A program made the translations under genes and the position numbers. A stretch of DNA of 64,000 nucleotides, taken from assembly GCA_009760855.2 (NCBI GenBank), contig WPIO01000025.1, positions 813,501 to 877,500 of the forward strand, given 5' to 3'. Shown piece by piece: positions 40,884-51,830 of the stretch. The stretch is from Cristatella mucedo (taxonomy: Eukaryota > Bryozoa > Phylactolaemata > Cristatellidae). The notes beneath the pieces are model-generated. The model had not been told where the DNA came from and searched no databases. It was given only the letters and a program-made list of their open reading frames with translations. The number at the start of each line of letters is the position of its first letter. The stretch's first letter is position 1.

Positions 40884-41960
40884 TTAGTTTAACGTCTGCG
40901 GTAAACCATAGGTCGTCTGGGCGAGGGCGCACAGTGCGCTTAGCCAGAGGGAAAACTCATCGTGTATGACAGCTACTGTCGTGTTGTAGCAATCTACCAA
41001 CGATGACAGGTTAGAAGGGGGATTGAGCAGCAGAGGCGAAGCAGATATTCTCACACGGACAGCGTCGATGTCAAGAGTCTTGAGGTTTTCGGGATTCACG
41101 TGTATTTTTAGATGAAAAAGAGGGCACACATTGTGGACTGAATTAGATCTGCATGTGGTCAGATAAGCAGAAATTGGTGATGATAGCGTGCAGTTGTTGG
41201 AGACAACTTGGTCGAGTGTGTGACCCTTAATGTGAGTAGGACCAGGTACATGAGCCACAAGCAACAATGAGAAAGTCAGTGCCCGAAATTCAGTGCTGAA
41301 GGCATCAGGTAAGTTATTAAAATGAATGTTGATATTTATCATAATGAGGAAACATAGATTTGTTGCACACAGAATCGAAATGAGATTGGAGAAATCTGAG
41401 ATAATGGAGGACTTGGTACCTGGTGGGCGATAGACTACTGCCAGCATCGATAGCTTTTTTGTCGGTTCAACTCAAAACAGTAGATTCGAAAGACTGCTTC
41501 GAGGGGACAGCAAACGTCTCGATTGAAGGACTCGCAAGTAATAATAGCGACTTCCGCCTCCAGTTTTCATTGATTTAGTGGTGTGAAAGAAGGGGAATCC
41601 TTCCTGGTTGCGTGATTAATAGTCGGGAAGTTTCCCGATTTTAGCCAAGTTTATGTTAAGGCGAGTAGGTCGATGCCTTTTTCAGAAATAAGGTCGCTTA
41701 TTACTTGGGGTTTATTGCACATTGAGCGAGGATTCCAAAGACAGGCGCTAAGTTGGGCCGCCGGAGTAATAGCAGACCTTACGACCACTAAGTTAGAGAG
41801 ACTCACAGCAACGCTTGAGGGAGAACGCGCTGAGCGGTTCGAGACAATACTGGGAATACCAAACGAGCGGGTTCTCAGCTCCCGGTCCCGAGTGGCTGCG
41901 GGGCGCTTTTCTTTTGTTAATTCATAAGTCATGGATCTTTGCAGCAGCAACAACATTTAG
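40884..41960 (-). mobile_element. LINE endonuclease-domain fragment
   Basis: The minus strand carries the N-terminal part of an APE-type endonuclease: CLWNPRSMCNKPQVISDLIS and LLALT near 41700, then after an interruption AVVYRPPGTKSS (41440) and GHTLDQVVSN with a preceding VPGPTH (about 41230). These are the usual EN landmarks. It is most simply the 5' half of the same LINE-1 copy as 39911-40727, with the middle deleted. The catalytic residues are incomplete. Confidence 0.75.
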
Positions 41961-42519
41961 GAATGCATTTGAACGACGATACAGAAGCGATAATAAGTAT
42001 GCACGATCATAACAAATATGCAGGTACTAGCCGCCGGCGTATCTAAAGTCGCCGCCGGCGTGGCGGTACCAGCCACAGGCGTTTAGCGTTTAGACGTCTA
42101 TAGGCGCGTATTTTCTCATGCACTACGGTCAAAAAACTAAATGCATAGGCTTTTAAACACGTCTTAGTTGTATCGGTTTCCTTATACGATGTTCGCAAGA
42201 ACTTCGGTTTTCGGAAGAGAATTCTGCAACGTACTAGAAACGCTTGTAGTGCTCGATCTAAATAGATTCGCTGCGGCCGCGATCTCGCCATTTGTTACCC
42301 AGACTTTATGACGAGAGATGCCAGAGGTTTTTACATTTAATTCACACGCTGGTTCAATTATTTATGTGGCTCTTTTGTCAAGGCAGTCTTTATATGGTGG
42401 ATGATTTTATTTTTTTAGAAAGAATTATTTGTCTGATCCTGCCGATAACTGATGGCCCGGAAGTGGATCTTCCCACCATCTTCGGTTTTATTTATACGCC
42501 GTAGTTGTCTGAGGTCCCC
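41961..42519. other. No gene recognised
   Basis: A small repeated word (AGCCGCCGGCGT, then GCCGCCGGCGTGG) occurs at 42030-42062. Otherwise nothing is identified. Confidence 0.3.
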
Positions 42520-43740
42520 TGTTTATCCAAAGTATAAAACCCCACCAAAAATAGGCCCAGAGTGGTGCCAAAGTACTTTCTTCTTGCTCTTGGTAATGGG
42601 TTGAAAGTCTTGATCTGCTTGCGTTTCACTAAGATACAGATGCCATCGTTGTCTGACTTTTCAAGTGGTCTCTTGAGTGTCTTCTGCTTTGGGCATTCAT
42701 CTGCAGAATCGCTGGGACAATCATAGGGTGACTGGGGTGGTGGAGAAACCGCTGCATACGATCAAATCTTAAGGTAGCAGATGTGGTAGTTGCTACTCAG
42801 TATATTGTCGGTCCCATTGTTTTTAAGTTGAACTAGTCCCTTGGTCAAGGATTCCATAACGGTTGAGGGTCAAATCAAGCGTAGCTCCATCTTTGAACCC
42901 GTGAGATCAATACGGCTCGGACTCTGTATATAAACGGTGAAACAAGCAATGGCGTCTTTGTTGCTGTTAAGTCGGCGATCGAAGGCACGCTTCTGGCGTT
43001 TCTGGGCAGGGTGGATATTGGTACTGACTGTTGAACGGAGCTTGTCATGGATAGTTGTTAACGTACCGGAAAGTTTAGGTTGGGATCATCTAGAAGGAGT
43101 ATGGGTCCAGGCTTGAGGGCTATGGGAAGCTAGGCCTTCCGCCCATTCACGAGCTAAATTGGAGTGCACTTGGTTGAATCATTAGATTGTCGATTATCGA
43201 GATCGCTGACTGCCGTCCCTGGTCGCTAATCAGTTTCCGTACAGCCAAGAGGGCAAATAGCGCAGTACAAAAAATTGCCACTGACCTGGCACTCTTTTCT
43301 GGAACACTTTCCTGAAGGGGACCGATCATATCAATCCCGACTAGCTCCATACTTTTCCAGGCACTGTTGTATAATTGAGTGGTGGAGTTCATTGGCTGAT
43401 TTAGGGATTAATGCCACAACTATCTTGCATGCAAATTCTTTGACATGTCGGTACACGTCGTTCTTCATTTTGTGATTTATAACTGTAAGAGATTTTGGCA
43501 ATCTTATTTTCGCACCCAAAATGATCACCAGGAATTAAGTCGTTATGACAGGGTTTCAGGATAGTTGTAAGTCGGCTTTTTGTGCGAAATTTCTTCTCCC
43601 CATGTAACGAATCCTTCCTTCGGCTCGATATGGCTTAGCTGTTTGTCTGAACTGAGACTTGGCATTCTCACACGTTTCTTCGGAGGTAGACCGTATATGC
43701 ACCAGGGATAATTTTTGTTGTGCTTCAGTGTAGAATCTCA
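42520..43740 (-). pseudogene. Integrase-derived relic (Gypsy/Ginger-like)
   Basis: The minus strand shows pieces in the order of a retroviral-type integrase: KMKNDVYRHV (zinc-finger/linker region, about 43460), VGIDMIGPLQESVPEKSA (start of the catalytic core with its first Asp, about 43340), and LISDQGRQ (second Asp region, about 43210). Further on come AQKRQKRAFDRR (about 43000) and a C-terminal piece KRKQIKTFNPLP (about 42620). The glutamate region is missing and stops break the frame. This integrase type is clearly different from the one at 11750-13290. I cannot tell a Ginger DNA transposon from a Ty3-like retroelement. Confidence 0.65.
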
Positions 43741-43867
43741 CAATCTGGTCCTACAGCTGATCTTCTATGGTTGAGAACTAACGAAATAATTAATTCAATG
43801 TACAAGTGGCTGTAATGAGACGACCTCGTTAGATCTCCTCTTACGTAATGCATACATTGCGAATAAT

Positions 43868-43935
43868 AAAACATTTTTTTAAAGCGCCCTTTGAGGAGCC
43901 AATCTCACTCTAGGCACTTTAATTAGCTGTTCACG
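43868..43935 (-). mobile_element. LINE-1 3'-tail fragment
   Basis: AATAATAAAACATTTTTTTA, AAGCGCCCTTTGAGGAGCC and CACTCTAGGCACTTTAATT are a minimal tail-only insertion. Confidence 0.6.
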
Positions 43936-44699
43936 TGCATACATATGGTGTTCACGAACTCGTAGAAAAGTTAAACTAAACCCATAACTTGTCTTTTATC
44001 AAACTGTGAGCTTACGACTCCGTGACTTCCGACAAAACTTCAGTAGAACTGCATGCGTATTCGACTTTGCTGCCACTTCACTTGCTTCGACTGTTTCTAA
44101 AAAACAGCTTCAATTGATCAAATTGAAAATCATACTTCCATTTAAAGGCTATTTAGATATCGACGGAATTTTGTTGTCGAATATCGACGGAAGTTCGTTG
44201 TCGGTTCGTTGTTCTATGTATGAATAATTGTTTTAGAAAAAACTAATTACAATTGAAATGTTTAATTAAAATTCAAAGGTTTGATCCTCTACTTCGTCTT
44301 TCAGATGGGGCATATTCTGTCCTGGGGAAGTATGGTCTGGCCCAGTCTATTTAAACCCCGGTTATGCTTAAGCCCAGGAGACCTTATCCAACCGGGATAT
44401 ACTCTGGCATCGATCAAACTCTAGCAGGGTTTAATCTAGGCATGGTTTATTTTCGCCTGCTACACCGGCACCTAAAAGGTGGCTTTTCAGCTTACCTGCA
44501 GGAGCCGTGCTAACACCCTTTTCGCGCTAGAAAGAACTTGGGAGGTCGGCAGTTTTTGCAGCATGCGGCATTGTAAAGCTCGGCCTCCAACCACCACCCC
44601 TACGATAGGGCTAAGCTTGAAAAATCAATCATACATGTATCATCAGCACTGACTATCAACAAACTGTCATGCGAGGATTACTGAAGGTCGTGACAATAC
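43936..44699. other. Unassigned, with internally repetitive words
   Basis: Between 44290 and 44470 short related words recur (GGTTTAATCTAGGCATGG, ACCGGGATATACTCTGG, ACCCCGGTTATGC), suggesting a very old degenerate repeat. No coding similarity is recognised. Confidence 0.3.
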
Positions 44700-45460
44700 A
44701 TCCTAGCTTAGGTCGAGGCTAGCTTCTATTATAACCTAGTGGAACCATAAATTTCAAATAAAAACTCCTGCCGTCGGCCCTCAACCGTCTCCTCAACCAC
44801 TCGAAGGTCAGCACTTCTCCTAGCGATATCTCCGGCGATTCAGCCGATCGTTTTCTAGCTTCTCTGTCGACGAGTTAAATAAGTGCACCGAGAGTTCATT
44901 CTAACTGTAACATCACTGGTGGACTCTTTAATCTCTGCTCCTTGCCGCTTCAATGGCCATCATCAAGCCTGCCAACACTGACCTCGCATTGAAGTTCATC
45001 GCCAAGTATACGAAGACTTCTAGCACTAAACACTACACATAATATTATTCTTCTTAGGTAGCTTTATTTCCGTCTCCGTGCGTATTTAGCGTAATGAAAA
45101 TGTCTTTAGCTACAGGTCTTCCCCACCCCAGCCCCTCCCACTTCCTTCAAAAGAGGCCCTTGTTGGGCCACTCCCAATGAAATCCACAAAAATGGCACGT
45201 AGCTAAACCAGTGTTTTGATCCACCACTGGCCTTCCAGCCCTTCAAACTAGGTCGAATCCCTTGCATCGTGTACTACCGATATTCACAAATAAGCCCAAA
45301 TCAAATTTAATGACGATAAAAGCAACTTTTTAATTACCGGTAAACCCTAGTGTTACTTAGAAATAGAAAAGCCCCACCCTAAAAAATTGGCTCGGCGAGC
45401 ACGTCTGCTTCTGCACCGTATCTGGATTTTCAAAAATAACTTTTCGCTTGACGACCGCAG
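44700..45460 (+). mobile_element. Old LINE fragment, heavily decayed
   Basis: Broken frames give LNRLL, DISGDSADRFLASL and, further on, a stretch aligning with the LINE-1 words LNDDKTNLLVMGKPSV and LGVIFQSDLSLDD (here AATTTAATGACGATAAAAGC near 45305 and TTTTCGCTTGACGACC near 45440). The linear order fits the region between endonuclease and RT and then the palm. It is much more diverged than other copies. Confidence 0.5.
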
Positions 45461-48400
45461 ACTAAATCCAAAAACGTTTGCCCAATTAAGTGCTCAAAAA
45501 AGAACTTTAGCATTTGATCAGGACGCTATCGACACTTTTCAGCATTATCAATCGTATTAATATAATTACGCTTCGCGCGGTCACAAGTTCTAGTGCTGCT
45601 GCCGCTCGTGAGTGCGATCCTTCGTTGCACGCCGTAGGTAGGCGTAGGCGCGGTTACAGCCGCCGCCATCAAGCGCCAAGGGAAGTTGGTCTGCCGCTTA
45701 GAAACGAATCTGTCGAGTCAGCCAATCTTTTTAGCTTTACTCGACGAACACGTTGGCCAGTCAGGTCCCTTGGGTTGAATTGATTCTACTGTAGAACTTG
45801 AGCGGCAGTCGCCATCCGCTATCTCGATATGCACTGAAATTTGGGGGCCAGCATTAGAAATTTCGCCGGGCGTCTTCGTCAGCCACATTATCGCTCGACG
45901 GAGTCAGTCCTACGCACAGCGAAGCACTTTTTACAGCGCGAATGGAATGCGCGGCAGAGAAAACGTCATGTTACTCGGCGGCGTCCATCGCAACGCGCGT
46001 CGCGTGTCAGCGCCTGCGTACTCCTTGTCCTGCACTCCACGTGCCAAAGATCGTGCGCGTCGCATCTCATTAAAGCGTGAGCTGAACTTCCGAAATTATT
46101 GGGCACTGTTTACAGTTGCCACGCCAACGGAGAAACTGCTGAGTGAACGTGCAAATCGTGGCAAAGGTGGTGACAGAAGTGCTGCTGCTGTGTGAAACTA
46201 GACGCATGCGTTAGACATTGATAATAATAACAATAACAATAAATTTGTATAGCACTCTCAGAGAACTCAATCTTTCTCTAGGTATTGAAATCTCCTCAAT
46301 GCCGGCATACGTAAGCATACAGAGCACCGTGAATTAATTTGTTAATGAAATAAACTTTGTAATGTGATTAGCTTTACTCTAGAAAACTTGCAGAGTGCTT
46401 CGAAATACCGAAGGCTCACGCTGAAGCGACGCGAACGCTGTTAGCTGTCTGTGCCGTCGCAGCAGAGATTCGGCGTCCGTCTCGCAGACGAAACGGCAAT
46501 CGCATTATCCAGTAATGCGTCGTTCTGCGCCAATTGCCGCGGATTTCCGGTAAGTCCGTCCGGACCAAAGAGTCCTATAAGCGTCAAGCGGCCTCAGAGT
46601 AGGACCTTCAGAGGAGGCCACCCCTACGGCCTCTGACGCGCTAGGGCGTGCAATTATCGCGCGCATTTGTCGCGAGCTGCTACCTCTTGGCGTCTGCCCT
46701 AATCGTGTTGACCGCTTGTTTTACTGTCGCACGCGGCGCTCGATCGAGGGATCGCGTGCTTACGCGTTAATTACCGTCGAGTAAAATAAGCCAGCTCTCG
46801 CTCTCGCTCTCTCCCTTGATTTGCAGAAATGAGACCTGCTGAAACGATGGCGTGCTGCACAGGCCAGATTATGATTGCATAAACAGTATTCGCCGCTCCT
46901 GAATTGTAATGACTAGGAACCGTTATATTGTAATCGATGGTTGGACTACGAACGGGTAGGCCAGCCAGCGTTCTAAGCTTCGAGCCAGGCTGACTCTATC
47001 GCCAGGAGCGGCTCTATCGCCCACGAATCGCAAGGCAGTGTAGCATTTCTTCAATGAGCTTTCTGTGATGCTAAGCAGCGACGAAGACGACCTGTGTATG
47101 TGAGCATGAACCGCAGCAAGTCGCCTAAGGTCTCGCTGGCGTTCGTTCGGCGCGTGCCCAAGTATTGTAGCGTGAATTCAAACGATGCCCAATTAGCAAG
47201 AGTTATTGAGCCTTCAGCTATCCGCCGTCCCCGAGGAAACCCTGCAGACCCCTCAAACAAGGGACCATGATAATTAAAGCTAGAAGGAAAGAACCGGCCG
47301 CATAATTTCTACACTTTAGTAAATATACTATTTGAATGCAATCTGTTAGATGGCGGATCGACGTGCTTTTAAGGCTTTCAAATTCAGGGTGAAAGACGCA
47401 ATCGCTTTTTTGTCACGCCGAAATAGTCTCGTGCGAAAGGTTTTCAAAATTGGTTACGAGTTAAATATTAGCTTAAAAGTCAACAGCTGAAGTAGCTAAG
47501 TGAGTTGGAGTAGCAATATTTTGGAGGGTTAGCAGCTTTACTGAGCAGATTTTGTAGATATATCGTTGACATTTTACAACTTCCCACTCGGTCGAGGAAT
47601 TAGTCACTCCTTGTCCCGCAGTACCAGCTACACCATTATTTGTACTGGTGCTAGTGTCCAAACGCGCCTCTCCACACTACCGGACGCTAATCGGGGTTAA
47701 TCTTTAGCCCCTTAGAGACCCAAATTCAAGAAGATGACCGGCTTTAGAATGTAGACTGCATTTATAATGCATGTACCGTTATGCTCTGTTAGAATTCGGT
47801 TGTATCAGCCGGTCATTAGGACTATATGTATCCAAAACTCACGAAAATTGAAAATGCTGAAATTAAGTGCTTTTAAATCGATAGGAGCATCACACACAAG
47901 ACTATAATACGGCGAAACTACTTGGATTAAAATGTTGGAGTATATTATTTGCTAACTTGATTCTTAGCTGTACGCTTTTGAAGCCGGTTGTTGATGAGAG
48001 GCTTCCAACTAATCTAAAGTCGAAGTCACTATGACGTCGACTATGAATCGAAGTGACTTGCCCAATCCCATTTGAACTCAAACGGGCTGAAGAATGAGTT
48101 AAAGAATGCCAAGTTAATTTGGCTCGTGGCCATGGGAAAACAAGGGCGTCTCGACTGCATTAAATTTAGCGGTTTTTTGAAGTGGATAGAGGTACCAGAT
48201 GCGCTTTTCCTTGAGATGAGGAGAGCTTTAATACTTCGTAAGACGTATGAAGGTTTTCGGACGTGAATCCTAAAGAGAAAAGGACTTGTGCTACTCCACC
48301 CTTTTTGCCTCGCTGTAGGGGCCAGAGCCGTAGCTAAATGATGGCATACAAAATAAATGCTAAAAATCTTGAATGATCTTCAATTGCTGCGAACCTTTAC

Positions 48401-49186
48401 GATTGATCTTGTCTGATTATGTAGATTTGTATTGTCTCCATATGAATCGAAAATATTTCTTCTGGTTGTTCGGTAAGAATTAAATATTTTTCAGAAACTG
48501 CTAAGTAAAAGACAGTGGGAAAACTTCAGCTGAGTTCAATGTTTCAAGCACCTTTCACAGTCACTGGTACAGAAATCAATTAGCTTGTACGACCTGGATG
48601 TCAGGTGTATGACCGCTCACTGCAAGGATGCACCTTCTTTATATTATACAACTGCACCTTTAATATACAGCTGCATCACTAGTCGGTAATAAATTGGCAC
48701 CGAAAGGTTACATCAGCTAGCAGTTGCTAGCTCCTGGGTGACCATTCAAATGCAAAGTACGCACCGAAATGTGGGAACGGTGGGCCAGCCAACAAGCGAC
48801 AGATACAAAAAAGCCTTTCGAGAAGACTGACCAAGTTAGACTGAAAACATCAGCCACTGAAAGCACGTTAAGTGAAACCTCTCAATTATGACATGCTGCT
48901 GGATAGTGAAAATTGTGATTACGAGCCTTTTGCGAATAGACTCCGAGTGCAAGAAACGGGTATCTCTTCTGGCGACCGCACTCTTTTCAATAGAATACAT
49001 TTTTTCATTGAGTCGCGGCAAGACATCGGGCATCTTCTGTGACTGCGATCCGTCACAGTGCTATAAATTTCACAGCGCGTCCGGTAATTATTTATAATAC
49101 CGTTTCCGCATGGTGGAGTGATGGCAGTCTATAAAATGCAGCGTCTCTGTGAAAACGTTGCCTTGGCGCCAATACTACCCGTAAAT
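45461..49186. other. Long stretch with no recognised gene
   Basis: A LINE-1 tail remnant lies at 46221-46290 (minus; TTGTATAGCACTCTCAGAGA). Short ORFs such as those at 45514-45783 and 45947-46195 lack any recognised domain. CpG content is moderate to about 46.8 kb and low afterwards. I see no exon I can support. Confidence 0.35.
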
Positions 49187-50045
49187 GATAATAATATCAT
49201 AATAATGACCTTGATAAAGTGCCCTCAGCGAAGTCAATCTTTTTCTAGGCGCTTTACATTTACTGCAAAGGGAAACGCGATTGAACGGTGAGTAATATCA
49301 TGCTCGATAAACAACATGAATAACATCGTTAGGAGTGACATGCACAGGGTCAGCATGCAAGTGTGTTTAGTGGCAGCATGCACAGTGTCGGCACGCATAA
49401 GCCCTTAAAGGACGAATCACAGGGACCCACAAAATGCTGTCCTAAATAGGTGTGTTATTAAGCTCTTTTTAAATGTGGTCAAGTCAGGGGATGTTCTGAC
49501 GCAAGTCGGGAGGGAGTTCCAGGCTGTGGGAGCATACGAACTAAATGCACGGTCTCCAAAGGATTTGAGGTTTGTACGAGGTATTGGTAGACTGTTGGAT
49601 TCCGAAAAGCGGGTGGTACGATGCTTGGCCTGGTGGGGGAGTAGATCTGAGAGACAGGCCGGAGCCAAAGAATGAAGTGACCTAAAAGTGAGCGACAAAA
49701 CTTTGAAATCAATCCGTTGCTTAACTGGTAGCCAGTACAGGTCGGTGAGAAGGGGTGTGATGTGGCAACTGCGACGCTCACAACAGGCCAGCCTAGCTAC
49801 GGAGTTTTGCACCAGCTGTAATTGCCTGATTGCACATGCCAGTAGGCCAGCAAGCAGTGAGTTACAGAAGTCGAGACGGGATGTCACAAATGCGTGGACC
49901 AACTTAAACGTGGTATCCTTATCTAAGCAAGCCCGAATTTTAGCAATGCTATGTCGCTGAAAGTAGGCAGACTTGATTGTGGAGCTGATGTGTTCGTCTA
50001 GCGAGAGGTCACTTTGGAACATGACACCTAGATTTTGAGCTGATA
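49187..50045 (-). mobile_element. LINE-1 copy, 5'-truncated (left arm of an inverted pair)
   Basis: The tail (ATAATAATATCATAATAATG, ATAAAGTGCCCTCAGCGAAG) is at the left. The minus strand frame is open from about 50045 down to 49417 through LGVMFQSDLSLDEHISSTIK, LVHAFVTSRLDFCNSLLAGL, LLTDLYWLPVKQRIDFKV and FSSYAPTAWNSLPTCVRTSP to a stop. The RT palm is missing. It is one of the younger copies by open frame. Confidence 0.88.
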
Positions 50046-50225
50046 ACCCTGCGTTTACGCAGCTGCTAGTATTCCGAACTTGGACCAACGTCATCTTGTT
50101 TATTATTACTTTAATTATGACGGTGGTGCACTGCCAGTAGCTGATGGACCGCATCAAACATTTTTAAGTTGAGCTCTATTCATTTCTATGTATGAGCTTC
50201 GATTAGTACAATTATTATCAAGAAG

Positions 50226-50744
50226 CTTTTTGTCGCTCACTTTTAGGTCTCTTCATTCTATGGCTCCAGCCTATCTTTCAGATATACTACCCCATCAGGC
50301 AAAGCATCGTACCACTCGCTTTTCGGAATCCAAAAGTCTAGAAATACCTCGTACAAACCTTAAATCCTTTGGAGACCGTACATTTAGCTCGTATGCTCCC
50401 ACAGCCTGGAACTCCCTCCCGACCTGCATCAGAACATCCCCTGACCTGACCACATTTAAAAGAAACTTAAAAACATACCTATTTAGGACAGCATTTAGTG
50501 GGTCCTTGTGATTCGTCCTCGATGTGCTTATGCGTGCTGACACTGTTCATGCTGCCACTAACCACATTTGCATGCTGACCCAGTGCATGTAACCCCTAAC
50601 CATGTTATTCATTTTGTTTGTTTTTCAAGCATGATTTTACTTACTAATCTATTGCGTATCACTTTGCAGCAAATGTAAAGCGCCTAGAGAGAGATTAAGT
50701 TCTCTGAGGGCGCTTTATCAAGTGCAATATTATTATTATTATTA
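50226..50744 (+). mobile_element. LINE-1 copy, 3' part only (right arm of an inverted pair)
   Basis: It begins mid-ORF (KVLSLTFRSL region, at CTTTTTGTCGCTCACTTTTA), keeps an open frame to 50511, and continues through the full 3' UTR, hairpin and (ATT)n. It is highly similar to the reverse complement of 49187-49710, so the two form an inverted repeat about 0.5 kb long. Confidence 0.9.
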
Positions 50745-51830
50745 AGCTTATCGATCATTGCCGCGATTCGTGATCGGAAAAAGGATCTCCGCGACTGACC
50801 GTTTTCCGACATTCAGTGGAGCACTACACCATAGCACCTACTTGATGTCGCAAGCATACGCTAAAGAGTAACTGCTCTTCGGTGGATAGCCTGCAAGCTA
50901 ATTAGACGTCTATTGAGTATCGCAGTACAGGCGCGTCTTTGACGGGTCTATTTAAAATTCTTGAGACCGGTGGTTGCCAATAACTCTACCCTCTCTCTTT
51001 TTTTGCATTCTCTGCCTGACCAAAATGCATAAACTGGACACACATGAATACTATTAGCGTGTTTTGCATCAAGACACTTAGTTTTAAGGCGTAGCGTCAT
51101 CGATTGAAAGTTAGTAGCTTTTCCTCCTTTACGATCACATCGTGCGCAGAACTTCGCTGAGTAAAAGCTTAAACATACAAGCGCATGCGTGAATTGTATT
51201 GAGTTGACGGTGGGCGGATTGAGCATTATAAGATAAAAATGTAATTGATTTGAACTCAGATGGTTTATTAGTTGCACTTTGGCTTTACGCTCCGGTTACA
51301 TAGACCACAATGCATGAGCCACGATGGTGATTACCAGCTTCATCGTGCGATGTAGTATTTCCAGAGAAAAAGGTTTATACTGGTTAAATAATGAGCTAGA
51401 CAAATTCTTCGCTATTCGCCGCGTTAAAACAACGCACGTATGTATTCCCATGACAAAACCACTTGAGGTAGTTTAATTTAAGGTGCATGATCAATTAAAT
51501 AACGAGATCGGTGCAGGTAAAATTAAAATAGGTTCAATGTAAGTAAACTGGAATCGTAGCTTTGGAGCTGATGTCGTAAAAAAGCTTAATTTCTTAAATG
51601 TCTTGCAAAAAAATAACTGGAATTTTCAGGTTGCTTAATTGTCAGGATTCCGGCAGATACATTTGAACCTGCACCTCACTTGCAGAGTCTGCAGTTCGGG
51701 CTACCAGAAACATAATTTTTTCTCGAAACAACACAATGCACGATAGCGTTATAGGCTCTTTTGGAATTCAATTTGCACTAAGCAGGAAAAATTAAGCATT
51801 AGGGAAAAATGTGTTCAGACGTCATAAAGC
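50745..51830. other. 3' flank of the FReD gene
   Basis: No gene is recognised. The A/T-rich portion near the FReD stop could be its 3' UTR; plus-strand TTTAAT and TTTATA words exist, but no clear poly(A) signal was chosen. Confidence 0.35.
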
